Assembly: GCF_901709675.1 (NCBI RefSeq)
Contig: NC_051102.1
Location: 1,084,912 to 1,148,911, forward strand
Reading direction: 5' to 3'
Length of the DNA stretch: 64,000 nt
From: Syngnathus acus
Taxonomy: Eukaryota > Chordata > Actinopteri > Syngnathiformes > Syngnathidae
Shown: piece after piece, positions 32,201 to 44,900 of the stretch
How positions within the stretch are numbered: position 1 is the stretch's first letter
How the letters are laid out: every line of letters starts with the position of its first letter
Notes under the pieces: generated by a model
Seen by the model: the letters and a program-made list of their open reading frames with translations, nothing else
Databases searched by the model: none
What the model was told of the DNA's origin: nothing
Made by a program: the position numbers and the translations under genes

Positions 32201-35200
32201 TCTATCGGAGTGACGGGCTCAAGTTCCTCATCAGCTTGCTGAGCCTGTATGACGACTTCTTCTAGTCTGCGCTTCAGCTCCTGGGCAATGTCATCTTCAG
32301 TCCCATCTTCTTCTGGTGTAAGCGGACCACACAAAAGTGGGTGAGAGAGGCCCTAAATAGAGAATCAAGTATAAAAAAACATACAATGCTTCTTTCAAAA
32401 GGTGCAGCATTACATTAATCCTCATGCTGGTATCTTGTCTGCGCTTCAGCTCCCGGGCAATGTCATCTTCAGTCCCATCCTCCTCTGGTGTAAGCGGACC
32501 ACACGGAGGTGGGTCAGAGAGGCCCTAAATGGAGAATCAAATATAAAAAACATACAATGCTTCTTTCTATTTTGAAAAGGTGCAGCATTACCTTAAACCT
32601 CATGCTGGCATCTTGTCTGCGCTTCAGCTCCCAGGCAATGTCATCTTCAGTCCCATGCTCCTCTGGTATAAGCCGACCACATGGAGGTGGGTCAGACAGG
32701 CCCTAAGTGGAAAATCACGTATAACTATAATAATAAATAAAAAAAAAATAAAAATAAAAAAATCTTTCTATTTTCATAAGGTGCAGCATTACCTTAATCC
32801 TCATGCTGGCAAATAATCGTTTTGCCAGGAATCCTCTGGTGTAAGCCTGCAGAAGTATGACTGCTTCTCTCTTATGCTTCCAAGTCTTCCTTGCCCAGTA
32901 ACCCCGTAGCTGCGCATTGTGTCAGTGATGACTCAGCACTTTATAAATACATTGTTGCTACATACTTTGTGCAAGCATCATTTAGACAACATACACGAGT
33001 CTGTAAGATGAGTGTTGCTGATCGTTGCCTTCCAAATTGGTACTGAAGTTTCCGACCACGGGTTTTCGACACCAGGCGTTCAAAACCTTGTAGGATCTAG
33101 AGCAAGAGTGGGAGAAATTTTTGTTACTGCTGGTGCCAAAATAACAGTAGAATGTCAGAGACTATGCTCAAAATCATACCTTTAGTCTTGTTTTGTTTTC
33201 CCTGTAAGCTCTCCAGTGTTTTTGCAACACCACAGCCGCCCTCCTCTTCTTTAGAAAAGACTTTCTACAAAGAAGGCAGAGAGCTGTAGCTGTGATTTAA
33301 CCTCATCGACCATAACGTTTAGGAAAACAAGATTATCATTATTATTATTATTATTTACATGAAAAAAAGCATTGTTTGTATTTGGTATTATCCAAAATGT
33401 CTCAAATGATCTTTTACAGTATATGAGTAATATTTAAAATTAAAATTGCACCTGTCCTTGCATCCCAGCATGAATCGCTGGATCACAAGAGCTTTCCTGC
33501 TGAGTTCTTCTTCCCTCAGGCGTTCCAGCACAGCATCATGAGCATCCTGGAAAAAAATAAAACAATTTGCAAAGTCTAAATTTGTCCAGGAAATCTTAGC
33601 AATAGATTGCCAGGTATTAAAAAAATGTTTCAAGGAGATTCAGAATAAGTGAAAAGCAGAAATAAAAAATGCCTCAGATACTGTAGACTTTAGTCTGGAG
33701 ATAGATACATTTTTGAAGACTACCAGTGTGAGAAAATACTGTCATTCAAATTATCATATTAAAAACTTGTAAAATTGGTTTCAGAACCTTCAGGAAAATC
33801 TTGGTCTTTCCGATTCTCCACTCGTCAGGTGTTTTAAACGCCGTCTGGCAGATGGCGTCACAACAGGCAGCAGCTGTGTTCTTTGGAGAGAACATTTAAT
33901 TGATGAATACTGACAAGAAGCCGATGCCTCCGTTCATCCGTGGCGAACGTAACATCAAGCAGAAAGAAACATACACTCACTGGCCACTCCATTAGGTAAA
34001 CTTGCTCAATCGAATTACAGCCAAAACTAAAGAAGCCTTTAAAAAGGTAATAATGCCAAGTTTGGATTTGATTTTAAATTGAATGATCAATAAGATTATA
34101 CTGTGAGAGTAGTTTGCAGTTTTGAATCTCAGTACAGGATGATGGAGTGCAGTTTTCTCAACTACTGCAAATAAAAACTACAACAGTCCTTATCAGATGA
34201 TGTCATTGAAAAATGAGAATTATCATCAGCATTTTTGGGAAGTGGATCTGAGCAGGTGTGCCGAATGAAGGTACATATAGCTAAGTGTAAGTTCAAAGAT
34301 GATGCCCATCCTCAAAATTGGTTCCAGAACGTGACTAACAGTTTTTGGGTCACACACGGTTGTCTTCAGGAGCACTCTGTAGCGAGTCAAGAATTCCACA
34401 AAGGTGTGGCGAATGGGATAGCCCAGTTTCCTGATGCGGATGGTGTCCATCATGCCAGAGTATCGCAGCTGACGCATACAAAGTTCTCGGTCAAAGTCCT
34501 TTGAGTGGAAAAACAAATTAGCAAATTAGCAATTAGCATTTTAGTTGGGATTAGTAACTGCAAAATGATTTTTGGAGAAGCAGGAAGTTAAAAAGAAGTT
34601 AACTGAAATGTGTTTTGGTACAAAAGAGTAATGTTTCTATGCACCCCAGACTGCTTGTTGTTGTTTGGTTTGAAGCAGCGGATGAAGTACGGTTGGCAGA
34701 CAGAGAGAGCCTTCATGAGGGCGTCCAGAGATTGCCGGAACTGACCGCTGAGGGTCGGCACTTGCTTGCGTTTGTCCTGAGGGGACTGCACGAACAAAAA
34801 GGCGGCACAAATGGGACGATCAACTTTTTCATTCCAAAGCAACGATGCTTCCATACCCGCATGGAATTCTTGGGTGTGATCATAATCCGCTGGTTTTTGG
34901 TCAGCTTCATTCCATTGATTGAAAGCTCTGGCATGAAAATCTCCTGAAGCAACTTGTTGGTGGACATGTCAACCATCTTGAATATGTCAGAGCTTACAGC
35001 GTCTCTATTCTTCTCAAGGAACCCTTAAAAAATAAAACATATTTTAAGCTAAAATATAATGATAATGTACATCCATTAATTTTCTACTCTTTGACAAAAA
35101 TCTTCAAAATAAATCCAGTACTTGTAGTCCTTTCTTTGGTTTTGAATTGGAAATGTGTTTGCCTACCTTTGGAGTCATAATAAACAATGCCTGCAAAATG

Positions 35201-38200
35201 GTGAATTCCAAAGTCAGTGTCATGTTCACTCTTTGAAGAAATAAAGGTCTTGTCTCCATGATGCTGCTGATTCATTTTGATAAGCATCGTCAGATCTGAG
35301 CCCTGTCATGTAAAACACCATCGTAAGTATGACAGAACAGTAAAAGCATCCAGCTGATGCAGTACAAGAGCACCTTTGGAAAATGGCTCTCTTCATCAAT
35401 CAGCGCTAGAAGGTTACAGGGTTTCCCGGCCAGAAGATCCAGAATCTTCTGATTGTCACCAAAGTTGATGTTATTCCACACAATGTTTTCTTTCAAATAT
35501 TCCTTCTGCTCCAGCTTGAAGATGTGACCCACGAAGAACTGCTGCAGCTTCTCGTTTGCAAAGTTTATGCACAGCTGTTCAAAACTGGAGAAAGGTGACA
35601 TTTGTTCAATTCTGCAGGTGAGTTTGATGAAATAATGTTAGAAGTAGTGCTGGAAGTCTTATGACCTGTTGATCTCGAAGTTCTCAAAACCAAATATATC
35701 AAGCAGGCCAATTGACAGATAGGATGATTTGGGTTGGTGAGTGATTCTTTTGTGGATGACACCATTGATTTTTCCAACGATCCATATGAAGAGTTTGTTG
35801 TAGATTGCCTATGAGACAATACACACACACCACCGGTCAATTAGGTCTGAGTCAATAGTAACGCAAAATGTGAACAAATGAAAGGCAAATAGTTGCTGCT
35901 CTTAAATAAAAACAAATATTATGATGCATCGTCACACCTACAGATGCTAAAAGTCAATTTGCTCATCGGGAGGAACATTGACTGCCTGAGGACAATAATG
36001 CTGGATGAGAGGCGCTGGCTAATCATTTTTCTTTTTCGGCAGAATGATGCTACAAGATATGCAACAGTTCTATAAAAAGTCAAAGAGGGAAAAAAAAGAT
36101 GCGAGTCAGGGTTGGTGGTTCAGACCTTGACAAAGGCGTCTCTACATGCAGATGCCTGCTCACAGTCAAGAGGTTTCGTCACCATCTCTCTGTTGGTCAT
36201 AAAGGAACGATTGGTCAAACTGTTGGCCAGCACACAATTCTCAACCTGTAGGAAACATGCACAAAAAAAATGGAAATTAAAACATTTTTTTTGGTACAAT
36301 ACTTATGTTCACACCTGCAGAGGGTGGCAATTTAGACAAACCTCTAGCAGAGATGCTGCAATGCTAAAATGTTCCGAGTTGCTGACGTCGCTGGTTTCCA
36401 AGTTATTTTGTGTATTTCCTGCAGAAAACAAAACAAAATGAAAACAACTGTAGTTCAATTTACACAATTGATGGCTAAATTGATCAAGAAATGTGGGCGG
36501 GATACATTTGTCAGTCTGTGTACATCACTAGAAGCACTGCTGGGTCAAATTTAGAAGTCAAAGTAATTTGGGATTAAAATGGCACAGAAAATATTTGAAT
36601 GACATAATCTCATATATTTCGTTGTTGGTCAATTTCTAAAACAGCACTTGCCTTCAAAGAAGACGTTTCCCAGGTGTAATATAGCTGCAAGTAGCTTGAG
36701 AATTTCAAAACACTGCTGATCGGAGAAGGTTAGAATTTTCATGGCAGATCGAATACGCCTGAAGTCCTCCGCATCTTGCCTCCCTTCGCATGTGATACAC
36801 TCGCCCTGTAAAACAGTGTTAGGTCTACTTGCAGAACAGTTAACCATGTTCAAATGGAGCTTGCACAATGCCTGTGAAGTTAATCAAGACCCTGTCTGGG
36901 TAATAAATAAATCCAAATATGATTCTCAATGAATAAGTAATTTTTAAAAATAGACAAAATTGTTTTTTTTTCATATTTGTACCTTAGTGAGGAATATGTA
37001 ATCTTGTGCATTTTTTAGACGCAAACTTTTCCTCTCCTCTGCTGTGATTCCTGCCAGCATGCAATAGAAGATGTGATAGTTTCGCTCCTCCTGGGCCTGA
37101 GGTGGAGAAAATAGTTTGATGTGTGTACAAAGCGTTGTCACATTATCAGTAGCGATCGTCTTCTGCAGCAACATGTCTTATAGCAGTGAGAGTGCGTTTA
37201 CAGCCATATCTCAGTGTCCACGAGAGATGAACAGAGATAAGCGGCTTTGTTAGTTGCCTCACCTGATGGCAGACACGAGATTTCTCCAAGAGGTATTGCT
37301 CCACGCGTGCGCCTTCAATGACTCCACTCTCCTTGAAGAAGATCTCCAAATATTTTCCAAAACGACTGGAATTGTCATTCCTGATGGTCTTGGCATTTCC
37401 AAAAGCTTGGCAAAGTTTAGATTTCACAGAACAGGTTTTAGAATAGGCCATTTTTTTATTTTTTTTTATTTCAATTGTAATAGAATTTATTCATTAAGAA
37501 TGAGATTCGTCCTATTAAGTATTGTAGTACCTTCCAAGATCGGGTTGGACTCCAAGATCTGTTTTGCAATGTGATGTTCAGAGAGCTCACCGCTGACTGC
37601 TGCTAAGTACTGCAAGATCAACTTTGTGCTTTCAGTCTTGCCCGCTCCAGACTCGCCACTTTGAAAGAGAAACAAAGCTTGAAATGATCATTGACCTTCA
37701 CCAAAGTGAAATAATACTAATGCAACCTGATGATGCAGCACTGGTTCCTAAGATGGCGTTTCATGTTGAAGTAGCAGGATTCAGCGATGGCAAAGATGTG
37801 TGGAGAGAGTTCCCCAAGCTTTTTACCACGGTACAGTTTTACCTGAACGAAAGGAAGAGATGAAATATATGGCATTAAATTTCAAAATCAAATTGAATAT
37901 TAAGGTACTGACAGCTCACCTGGTCATTTGAATATATGGGGAAAACTTGGTATGGGTTCACTGCCACCAGAACTGAGCCTGTGTAAGTCTGGGAAATAAA
38001 TTAAAAGACCTTAACACCTTCAATGACAGGTTGTTATTTCTATTTTTTCACTTTTTTTTTTTCATAGGGTTGAAATTGGCTTGTGCTGAATTTTAAGGAC
38101 AATAAAAATACCTACATGCGTTCTAATTTCTGATGGTAAAATAGCTACAATAGAGCGTCCGATATTGGTATCGACCTGCGTTGTGAGTACCGATAACGTG

Positions 38201-39308
38201 AAATACAAATGGTATCTGCACCAATAATTGGTATCAATAGTTGCCCATTCCTAATGTTAACCTCGTGAGGGAAAGTCCCAAAGGTGTGCTGCAGGAAATG
38301 CACTCCTTAAATGCCCTTCCTTATTCAGGAGTCATATCTGTAGCCTAGTATACAAATTTAAGACCATTCCAGTCAAGATAGCAGAGCTACATTTAGTGGG
38401 AAAATATTAAAAGCTATATAAATATTCCAATCAACTTTATAACTTGTACACCCCCATCAAAAAAATCTTGCTTTGTTTTCTAAGAAGTACTTTTGTAACT
38501 TACATAGATGGTTCCTTGCTTGTGGCGCATCATCAGGTTTCGTAGTACGCCAGCCTCTGTCATGTCACCCAATTTGATCATGTCATCCACCCCCTCCACT
38601 GATGTCGGATGCATGATCTTGAGGGAGGCTTCCTGCTCTGGGGACAAACTGTGTTCCTGGGTAGAAGAAACAGAAACAGAAGTCAGGGAATGCAGTGGCG
38701 CTGTGGACAAATGTACTTTGGAATGGCAACCTGATGTCTTGTCAATTCTTGAGTAGTCATCGATACTGATAACAAGCATTGATACCAGTATTAATTTTGA
38801 TACATCAAATTTCCCTCAAAAACAATGACAGCTAATTTTTTTAAAATGCTTTTTTGTACATTAAATAAGCATGAAACTAATTTTCAATTCTTCTACTCTA
38901 ATTTCTGGTTCTATTGTAACACGGCCACATTAGGGCAGCTGATACTAGTCAACGTGGCGAGTACCGATACCATGACATAATGCTGATATCGGCACAGATA
39001 CCTGGTATCAATACCCGACCATCTCTCCTCATGTCACCGAGTTTCAAGTTGATTGAGAATGGTTCACCTTTCCTGCATCATCCACCAATAAACGCCGACC
39101 GCTTGGTGTTTCTTTGACCTTAGCTCCGATTGGCACTCCACTGCCCGAGTCCAGCCAAACCCACTCCCCCTAAAAACAAGTAAAATTCAGATACTGTATC
39201 ATCAATTCAATCAATTTTTGTTTAATTTCTTGGAAAAAAAATGATAAAAGTTCAGGTCTTATAATTAAATAAACTTGACTTGTCTTTCAGCCTCACCTTT
39301 CTCAGCAT
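22273..39308 (-). CDS. myo7b: Unconventional myosin VII, MYO7B-like, complete
   Basis: A plus-end actin motor; mammalian MYO7B works at microvillar tips with the intermicrovillar adhesion complex. Start [15 protein letters not shown]. Exons: 39308-39297, 39169-39068, 38656-38504, 37988-37920, 37842-37727, 37658-37531, 37405-37263, 37096-36983, 36805-36652, 36418-36342, 36245-36126, 35808-35666, 35584-35374, 35302-35167, 35023-34857, 34785-34645, 34498-34340, 33880-33788, 33546-33452, 33264-33180, 33096-32995, 32909-32793, 32702-32592, 32524-32414, 32352-32116, 32035-31814, 31737-31582, 31260-31198, 31123-30999, 30815-30689, 30375-30256, 30144-29971, 29857-29630, 29467-29300, 29125-29008, 27213-27087, 27010-26859, 26780-26602, 26456-26347, 25687-25572, 25456-25303, 25237-25082, 24985-24880, 24760-24647, 24575-24488, 24415-24315, 24231-24046, 23919-23803, 22771-22688, 22560-22441, 22365-22273. 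Total 6600 nt, 2199 residues (human MYO7A about 2215, MYO7B about 2116). Segments such as FPNDTND and DSDRSQ favour MYO7B over MYO7A; family certain, paralogue less so. Confidence 0.92.
23103..23216. repeat. (TA)n microsatellite
   Basis: An imperfect TA run inside the hAT element; the MITE at 23217 is inserted in it. Confidence 0.95.
23217..23628. mobile_element. Tc1/mariner-type MITE, short relative of 19982-22070
   Basis: Terminal inverted repeats CCGTATTTTCCGGACTATAA flanked by TA, with several copies of GGTGCGCCTTATAGTC near both ends. It is inserted into the TA run inside the hAT element, so it is the youngest layer of the nest. Confidence 0.9.
25457..25571 (-). other. U12-type AT-AC intron in myo7b
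   Basis: On the minus strand the exon ends ACTG, and the 115-nt intron starts ATATCCTCAT, has TCCTTGAC (25476-25469) with its branch A 13 nt before the end, and ends GCTAC. Joining across it gives [13 protein letters not shown], matching the conserved MyTH4 core. No GT-AG choice nearby keeps the frame and the conserved sequence. Confidence 0.88.
26602..26780 (-). other. Myosin VII SH3 exon
   Basis: A single exon encodes [19 protein letters not shown] and ends [17 protein letters not shown], the pattern of the SH3 module between the two MyTH4-FERM units of myosin VII. Confidence 0.85.
27087..32035 (-). other. First MyTH4-FERM tandem of myosin VII
   Basis: The MyTH4 core is in exons 31737-30689 ([12 protein letters not shown], then [14 protein letters not shown] and [14 protein letters not shown]). 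The FERM lobes follow in exons 30375-26859 (for example [10 protein letters not shown] in F1, [10 protein letters not shown] in F2, [14 protein letters not shown] in F3). Tail modules of this kind bind cargo and adhesion partners. The intron 27214-29007 contains a 1.35-kb MITE. Confidence 0.88.
27241..28591. mobile_element. 1.35-kb MITE with internal repeats
   Basis: Inverted termini TACCGTAATTTTCGGACTAT and its complement with TA ends. Inside, 27612-27950 is a tandem repeat of period 118 (GCTTTT marker at 27615, 27733 and 27851), and a larger block containing GGAGTGACACAGATGGTTTG recurs near 27580, 28125 and 28290. A short acidic frame [16 protein letters not shown] at 27535-27585 may be a transposase remnant. 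It lies in a myo7b intron. Confidence 0.85.
32116..32702 (-). other. Myosin VII acidic linker with two duplicated hybrid exons
   Basis: Exons 32702-32592 and 32524-32414 are both 111 nt. Their 5' three quarters (GLSDPPPCG... TEDDIA.ELKRR) match the start of exon 32352-32116, and their 3' end (ASMRIK type plus donor and intron) matches the end of exon 32909-32793. They insert two 37-residue units between the IQ neck and the acidic linker without changing the frame. Confidence 0.88.
32793..33546 (-). other. Myosin VII IQ-motif neck exons
   Basis: Exons 19-22 (residues about 748-879) carry several IQ-like repeats such as [23 protein letters not shown] and [14 protein letters not shown], the expected light-chain or calmodulin binding neck. 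Confidence 0.85.
33788..39308 (-). other. Myosin VII motor domain exons
   Basis: Exons 1-18 encode the head. Visible motifs: P-loop GESGAGKT at residues 152-159, switch [10 protein letters not shown] (exon 7), switch [10 protein letters not shown] (exon 12), actin-binding segment [12 protein letters not shown] (exon 14), SH1-helix region [13 protein letters not shown] (exon 17) and the converter end [11 protein letters not shown] (exon 18). All key nucleotide-binding residues are present, so the motor looks functional. Exon 9 ends in a GC donor. Confidence 0.93.
36642..36655 (-). other. myo7b GC-AG splice donor
   Basis: Exon 9 ends GAAG and the intron begins GCAAGTGC, a textbook GC donor. 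The next exon starts at 36418 after CAG, and the phase joins as Glu-Gly-Asn-Thr. Confidence 0.85.
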
Positions 39309-41965
39309 CACCGATTTTCAATGTTCCTAGCATTTAAAACAAACATGATTAATAATCAGCTTGTTTCATTTAAAGAGCAAAGCTTCAACCCAAAACGTAT
39401 AACAAAATGCAGCCGACAGTTTACAGTGCCACTTAAAAATTGATACCCTGAAATGATCAGCAGTTGAGTTCCAATCAGTCTGCTAACACTCACAAAATAA
39501 ATTAAAATGTACCTTTCAATTCTTGTATGACTGTTCTTCATAAAAACCCTGATTTGAGCCTCCTGCAGAGTTGCTTTCTATGTCCCGGTTGTCCTACTGC
39601 GGAGTGGGAGGAAACACTCAGGCAAATAGATTTTATGGCACTTTGACTTTGTACTGACAGGCCCAGAAGGAAGTAGGGTAGAAGGTGGCTGCTTGCAATA
39701 GACCTGTCCTATCATTCATTTCATAAAAGGGTGGGGGCTTATAGAACAGGCCCAATTCATTTGATGATCCAAATGAAAACATTTAGGCTTACTGCTTCTG
39801 TGCTGAATTACTGTAGTGCACCCATGTCCATCAATATTCAAATAAATACTGGCATTTATCTAATCAACTCAAATTTGGAGTCAGTCGTACAAAGCCAGTG
39901 GCATCATCACATGCAATTTCTATGTTACTATAACTTATTAAACAACCTTATGGAATTGTGTATTTACTGGGTTCAAACTGAGTGTTGTAATGAATTTATA
40001 TGCAGACTTTGGACCCTGGTGACATATGAGGTGTGTCTAGAATCTCTCAGATTGTCAAGGCAATAAAGATGTAAATAGGAGATAAAACTAATCAACAGAG
40101 AAGGAATCTACTGTTGTCTTCTGGGAGCATCCATGGGCTGGTTATCAGTGAAGTCATTTCTGTTTGGTAACACCTAGAGATTGATTTTATTTTGTTTTAC
40201 TGTTGCAGTTAGTTTCCAGAAGCCAATCCGTTGAATGTATACTTCACTACACGCTACTGTTATGCTTTGCTTTGCTTTAACCTATGTTGCTCTTGGGGTT
40301 CAAGTGTAGACATTATCAGTTCTTAGCACTACACACAATAGAAAGACAATTGAATTTGACAAAAGATAATCATAAAATCAAAGCAAAACTACTAATGTAA
40401 AATGGCAATTGGCAAACAAAAGAATGAAGGATTTATCACAGCTTGTACAACATAGGTGTGGTCATGATAGCATGAATCATGTTGACGTGTGATACAAAGA
40501 TTGTTTGCTGCAATGGGAAAAGTTCTCTGTTCTTGTTTCTTTATTGCGATTTTTTTTCTACATGACATATTTGACAATAAAATAAATATGCATGTTAAAA
40601 ATGGCTGATGTGAAGGCAGAGTAAGACAACTACAGGACTGTCTCAGAAAATTAGAATATTGTAATAAAGTTCTTTATTTTCTGAAATGCAATTTAAAAAA
40701 CAAAAATGTCATACATTCTGGATTCATTACAAATCAACTGAAATATTGCAAGCCTTTTATTATTTTAATACTGCTGATTATGGCATTTTTGAGTTTTCTT
40801 TAGCTGTAAGCCATAATCAGCAATATTAAAATAATAAAAGGCTTGCAATATTTCAGTTGATTTGTAATTAGTCCAGAATATATGACTTTTCTTTTTTTTT
40901 TTTTTAAATGCATTTCAGGAAATAAAGAACTTTATCAGAATATTCAAATTTTCTGAGACAGTCCTGTATACTTTGAATACTGGTAAGAATTAAATCAGAT
41001 ATGACGGTGAGATTTCAGAAGAGAGTAATTCCATTTGATCAATATGACACAAATCATAAAAAACAACTATATGCAAAGTAAACATGTTTTTTTTTTTTAT
41101 CTAATGGTCCCACGCCAAATTGTTAGGGCTCGAGCAGCTAGCGCAGCAACATTGCTTATATTTTTGTAACGAATTATTCTGCTCTATAATTCTTCTTCTT
41201 TAATATTCAGGAAGTGCCTCGTCTCCCAATATTTTGATAGCATGGGACCTTCAAAATACATTTAAAGCTCAGACTGAGCAAAACAAAAACAATGCATGCA
41301 TCATAAAGAGAAGAAATAAGAAAACACTGTTTAAAATAAAATGGCACAGTTCAGTTAAACGCAACATGTACTATTTGGAGGTACTTGTAAGGTATAACGG
41401 AGACTTATTCAAAAGTAAAAGGTCAAAATGTCTAAAAGATTTAAAAAAAGAAAACTAGCTATAAGACAGCGTAAAACGGTAACCATGTTCAGCAGCAATT
41501 TATATTCAAGTTTACCCCAAATCTTAAAATAAAAACTAGGCAGGGATTCATCTTATTGAACCTGTTAGCGGACAAATGAGTAGCAAGAGTTTGCTTTCAG
41601 CTTTGTGTACAAGCAATTTTCTGGAAATGCTGTTTGCGGTATTAACCTAAATTAGTAATAGCTCTCATGTACTTGGGGCTAAAGCCACCAAAACTTATAA
41701 AACTCATTCCAATAATTTTGATTTTACCAAAAGAACTTCCTGTATCCTAAGACTATAAAATATATTAGATTAAATTAAAAATGCAGTGTCTGTAATCTGT
41801 CTTTTCTACCTTTTACACTATACTACACTACACATCGGCATACTAGCATTAATTAGCAAGTTCACAAAGTTTTTTTTAGCTTTTCTTTCTTCAAGTTACA
41901 ATGTCCGATGCATTATAGTGTCCATGTGTAAAACAATAACACTGCTTCCATGACGTGTCAAATAC
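39309..41965. other. Spacer between myo7b and dis3l2
   Basis: Contains presumed myo7b upstream sequence on the left, the MITE at 40633-40966, and dis3l2 3' sequence on the right. No further gene was found. Confidence 0.5.
40633..40966. mobile_element. Foldback MITE, TA-flanked
   Basis: The ends CAGGACTGTCTCAGAAAATT and its complement are flanked by TA (40631-40632, 40967-40968). Almost the whole element is a pair of long inverted arms around a short centre near 40800. The family is known from several vertebrates; this copy is slightly diverged. Confidence 0.9.
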
Positions 41966-44900
41966 TCAGTGGGGTATCGCATTGGGCCTCTTGAGTAACG
42001 CGCTGCACTTTGTGGGCACGCTGTCGGCTTTGAGCTGGACCTCAACGAGTGTGAAGATGGAAATGACCTGTGAGGAAATCAACAATTCATCAACCCTCCC
42101 CATTAAAAGAACACATGTTGTGAATAGCCACTCAAATCAGTCAGAATCTCACCTGCTCAAATGGAGGTGCTTGTGGCTCCTCTGGTTTCCACAGGAGAGT
42201 CAGCTCAGATTGTTTCCTGACCTTGCGATGATGGAACGAGGCCAGGCCGGTGACAGACTGATGATCACAGAAAAAAATAATATTCTGTTGAAATAAATCA
42301 AGCCGCAGAGGTGTTCTGCCACGCTCTTCTCCCCGTTTTTTTTTATTTTTTATATAAGTCAAACGCCTGGTGTGTCTGGTAGCCAATCTCAGCTGCCACG
42401 TCTTTGTTTCCTAAAAGTATGGTGGATGAGAAGAACCAGTAGGTCACAGAGGAGCTCCTCTGAGCAGCTGGCAGGACATTGACAATGCCTGCCCTTGTTA
42501 AAGATGAAGGATGGCACAATTGATGCACAGCATGGCGGTATGGAGAGTATATAAGGGATAACCTTGCAGTAGATGCGTTTTTGCACTCCATAGCGCAGAA
42601 CCAGCACATCGAAGGACTGATCCAACACGGCCATCACCATGGCCTCGGAGTCCAGGGGGCCACAGTCCTGTTGAACAAAGCCTTAAAATAATATCTGAAA
42701 ACAGCAATGGGAAATATCCAACTTCTCATGTGCGGGAAATGAAGGCAGAAAATGGAGCAATTATCAGCAAAACACAATCTTAACGTGAGATACCATGAGA
42801 CAATAATTCTTTGTTTCTTAATTCCGTCTCTAATCATTTGCTTTAAGCGTGCCAAATAAAAGAAAATAAAAATAAATAAAAAGTCTGCATGAGATACACA
42901 CTCTCAGGATTGCAGCAAACTACAAGCACAACAATACTGCTGGATACCCGTGTAAAAACTAAGCTTCGCAACGTACAAATACTGGATGCCATCAGATTTG
43001 ACAAAATGCTGTTTCTTACCTTTACAAAAACTCCGAAAAACAGCTCAGAGCTCAGCTCTTGCACTCTCTTGGATGCAGTTTTCTTGTCATTGCAGCGTGA
43101 AGCCTGTTTTTGGATTTCCTCTGTTGACAGTGCCAAGTTGGGACCGCAGTCTGAATGAGCAAACAAAGCCGAAAACATGAAAAAAATAATAAGGTAAAAA
43201 TGAAATTTACAGGTGCATTGTGTTGAAACAATATACTGTACTCAGTGAAGATGCCAGCAGTCTGTGCACCAAGATGTCAGCGTATCGTCTGATGGGTGAT
43301 GTGAAGTGAGTGTAAAGAGGAACATTCAAGGCGTAATGCTTAAAAAGCTTTTCCTCCTCAAATACCCCCGCACAAAAGTATACTGCCATCTAGAAAACAA
43401 AATAGTCCGGAGCTAAAGAAAAATTATCATTACTTATGCATCGATACAGTACACACATGGCTGGTGGCAGCAAGCAGCAAGTTTTCATGAGGTTTCCTTT
43501 TGCCCACTTTGACAAACCACACAATCTAGCTAACCTGCATTGTTCTGGAGCACATGTGGGTGAGCACTTCCTTCCGGGCAATGGAATATTGATCTTTACC
43601 AAGAATGGAAAGTAGACTCTTCTGCATGTTTTTGGGGAAAGAAAAAAAACACATTAGTGAAAAGAAGTCAGTTACCTAATTTGATTCCAGCAGTTGTTAG
43701 TTTTGGAAAGATAACCATCAATTGCTGTGGATACCAACATTCAATGCGCCGGCAGAAGAAATGTCAATGTCTAAGCCCAGCTCATCACACAGCTCTTGTA
43801 GCTCATCCACCTTCTTAGTCTTGGGTGGAGGGTGGCGTCTGAGCAATGCAAGCTTAGGGAAGCATTTGTAAATATGGTGAGCTGTGGCAATGTTAGCCAG
43901 TAGCATAAACTCTTCAACCAATCTAGAAAATGGGGGGGACAACTGACATTTAGATCAAGTAACAATGCAATACAATCAATATCAAAATCACACTTTGCCA
44001 TTCAGAGATACAGTCGAGTAGCACCAATACTAACTTGTTACTGTCTTTGTACTCGTAAATGTAGCAGCCTTGGGGCATCATTGTCTCTTTGTCCAATTGG
44101 AAAGAGAGTTTCAGCTGAAACAAGGACAAAAAGTGGTTAAGTTAAATGGAAGAAAAATAAATGAATCCAAACCCACAAAAGACATCACCTTTAAAAGGAC
44201 TGCCCAGCAGAACTAACCTGGTCCAATCGGAGTGCTCCTCCAGACAAACGCTGAGCTCTGAGCTTCTTTGCAACGGAATGCAGGTTGAGCACTGCTTGGT
44301 GGATCACGTCAATGTCGTGCTCTGGGTCCACAGGAGGCAGCTCTTGGGCAGCAAATTTCTTCTCAGGGGCCTCAATCATACTCTGAGCATGATCATAACT
44401 CAACTGGACACACGAGCGAATCACAGAGCGCCCAAACCACTCACTCAGAATCTGGCCATGGGAAGAGGAATGAAAATTAGAAGACTACAGGGATGAGAAT
44501 ACAGTGCGAGTTTTCATGGCTTCTCATCAGCACCAATAAACTCATCTTGCGATTCTCTTACGAACATACCTTTCCTTCAGGTGTGATTTTCCAAATGACG
44601 GAGAAGGTCAGCCTGTCAGCGAGAGGGTTCAAACTACATAGCTCCTCACAAAGCAGCCTTGGCAACATAGGGATGACCTGGAGTGACAAAGAACAAGCTT
44701 ATGTTAGAGGCAACGGGTGTGCTTCAAGTGATCCGTTCCAATTTTGCAGATACCAAATGATGGTGATTATGAAGACCATTTAAATGACTCATAATTTACG
44801 TTACTCACTTTTTGGACAAGATATACAGTTGTGGCTCGCCGGCTGGCGATTTGATCCAAATCATTGCCCTCCTCCACAAAATAACTGACATCAGCAATGT

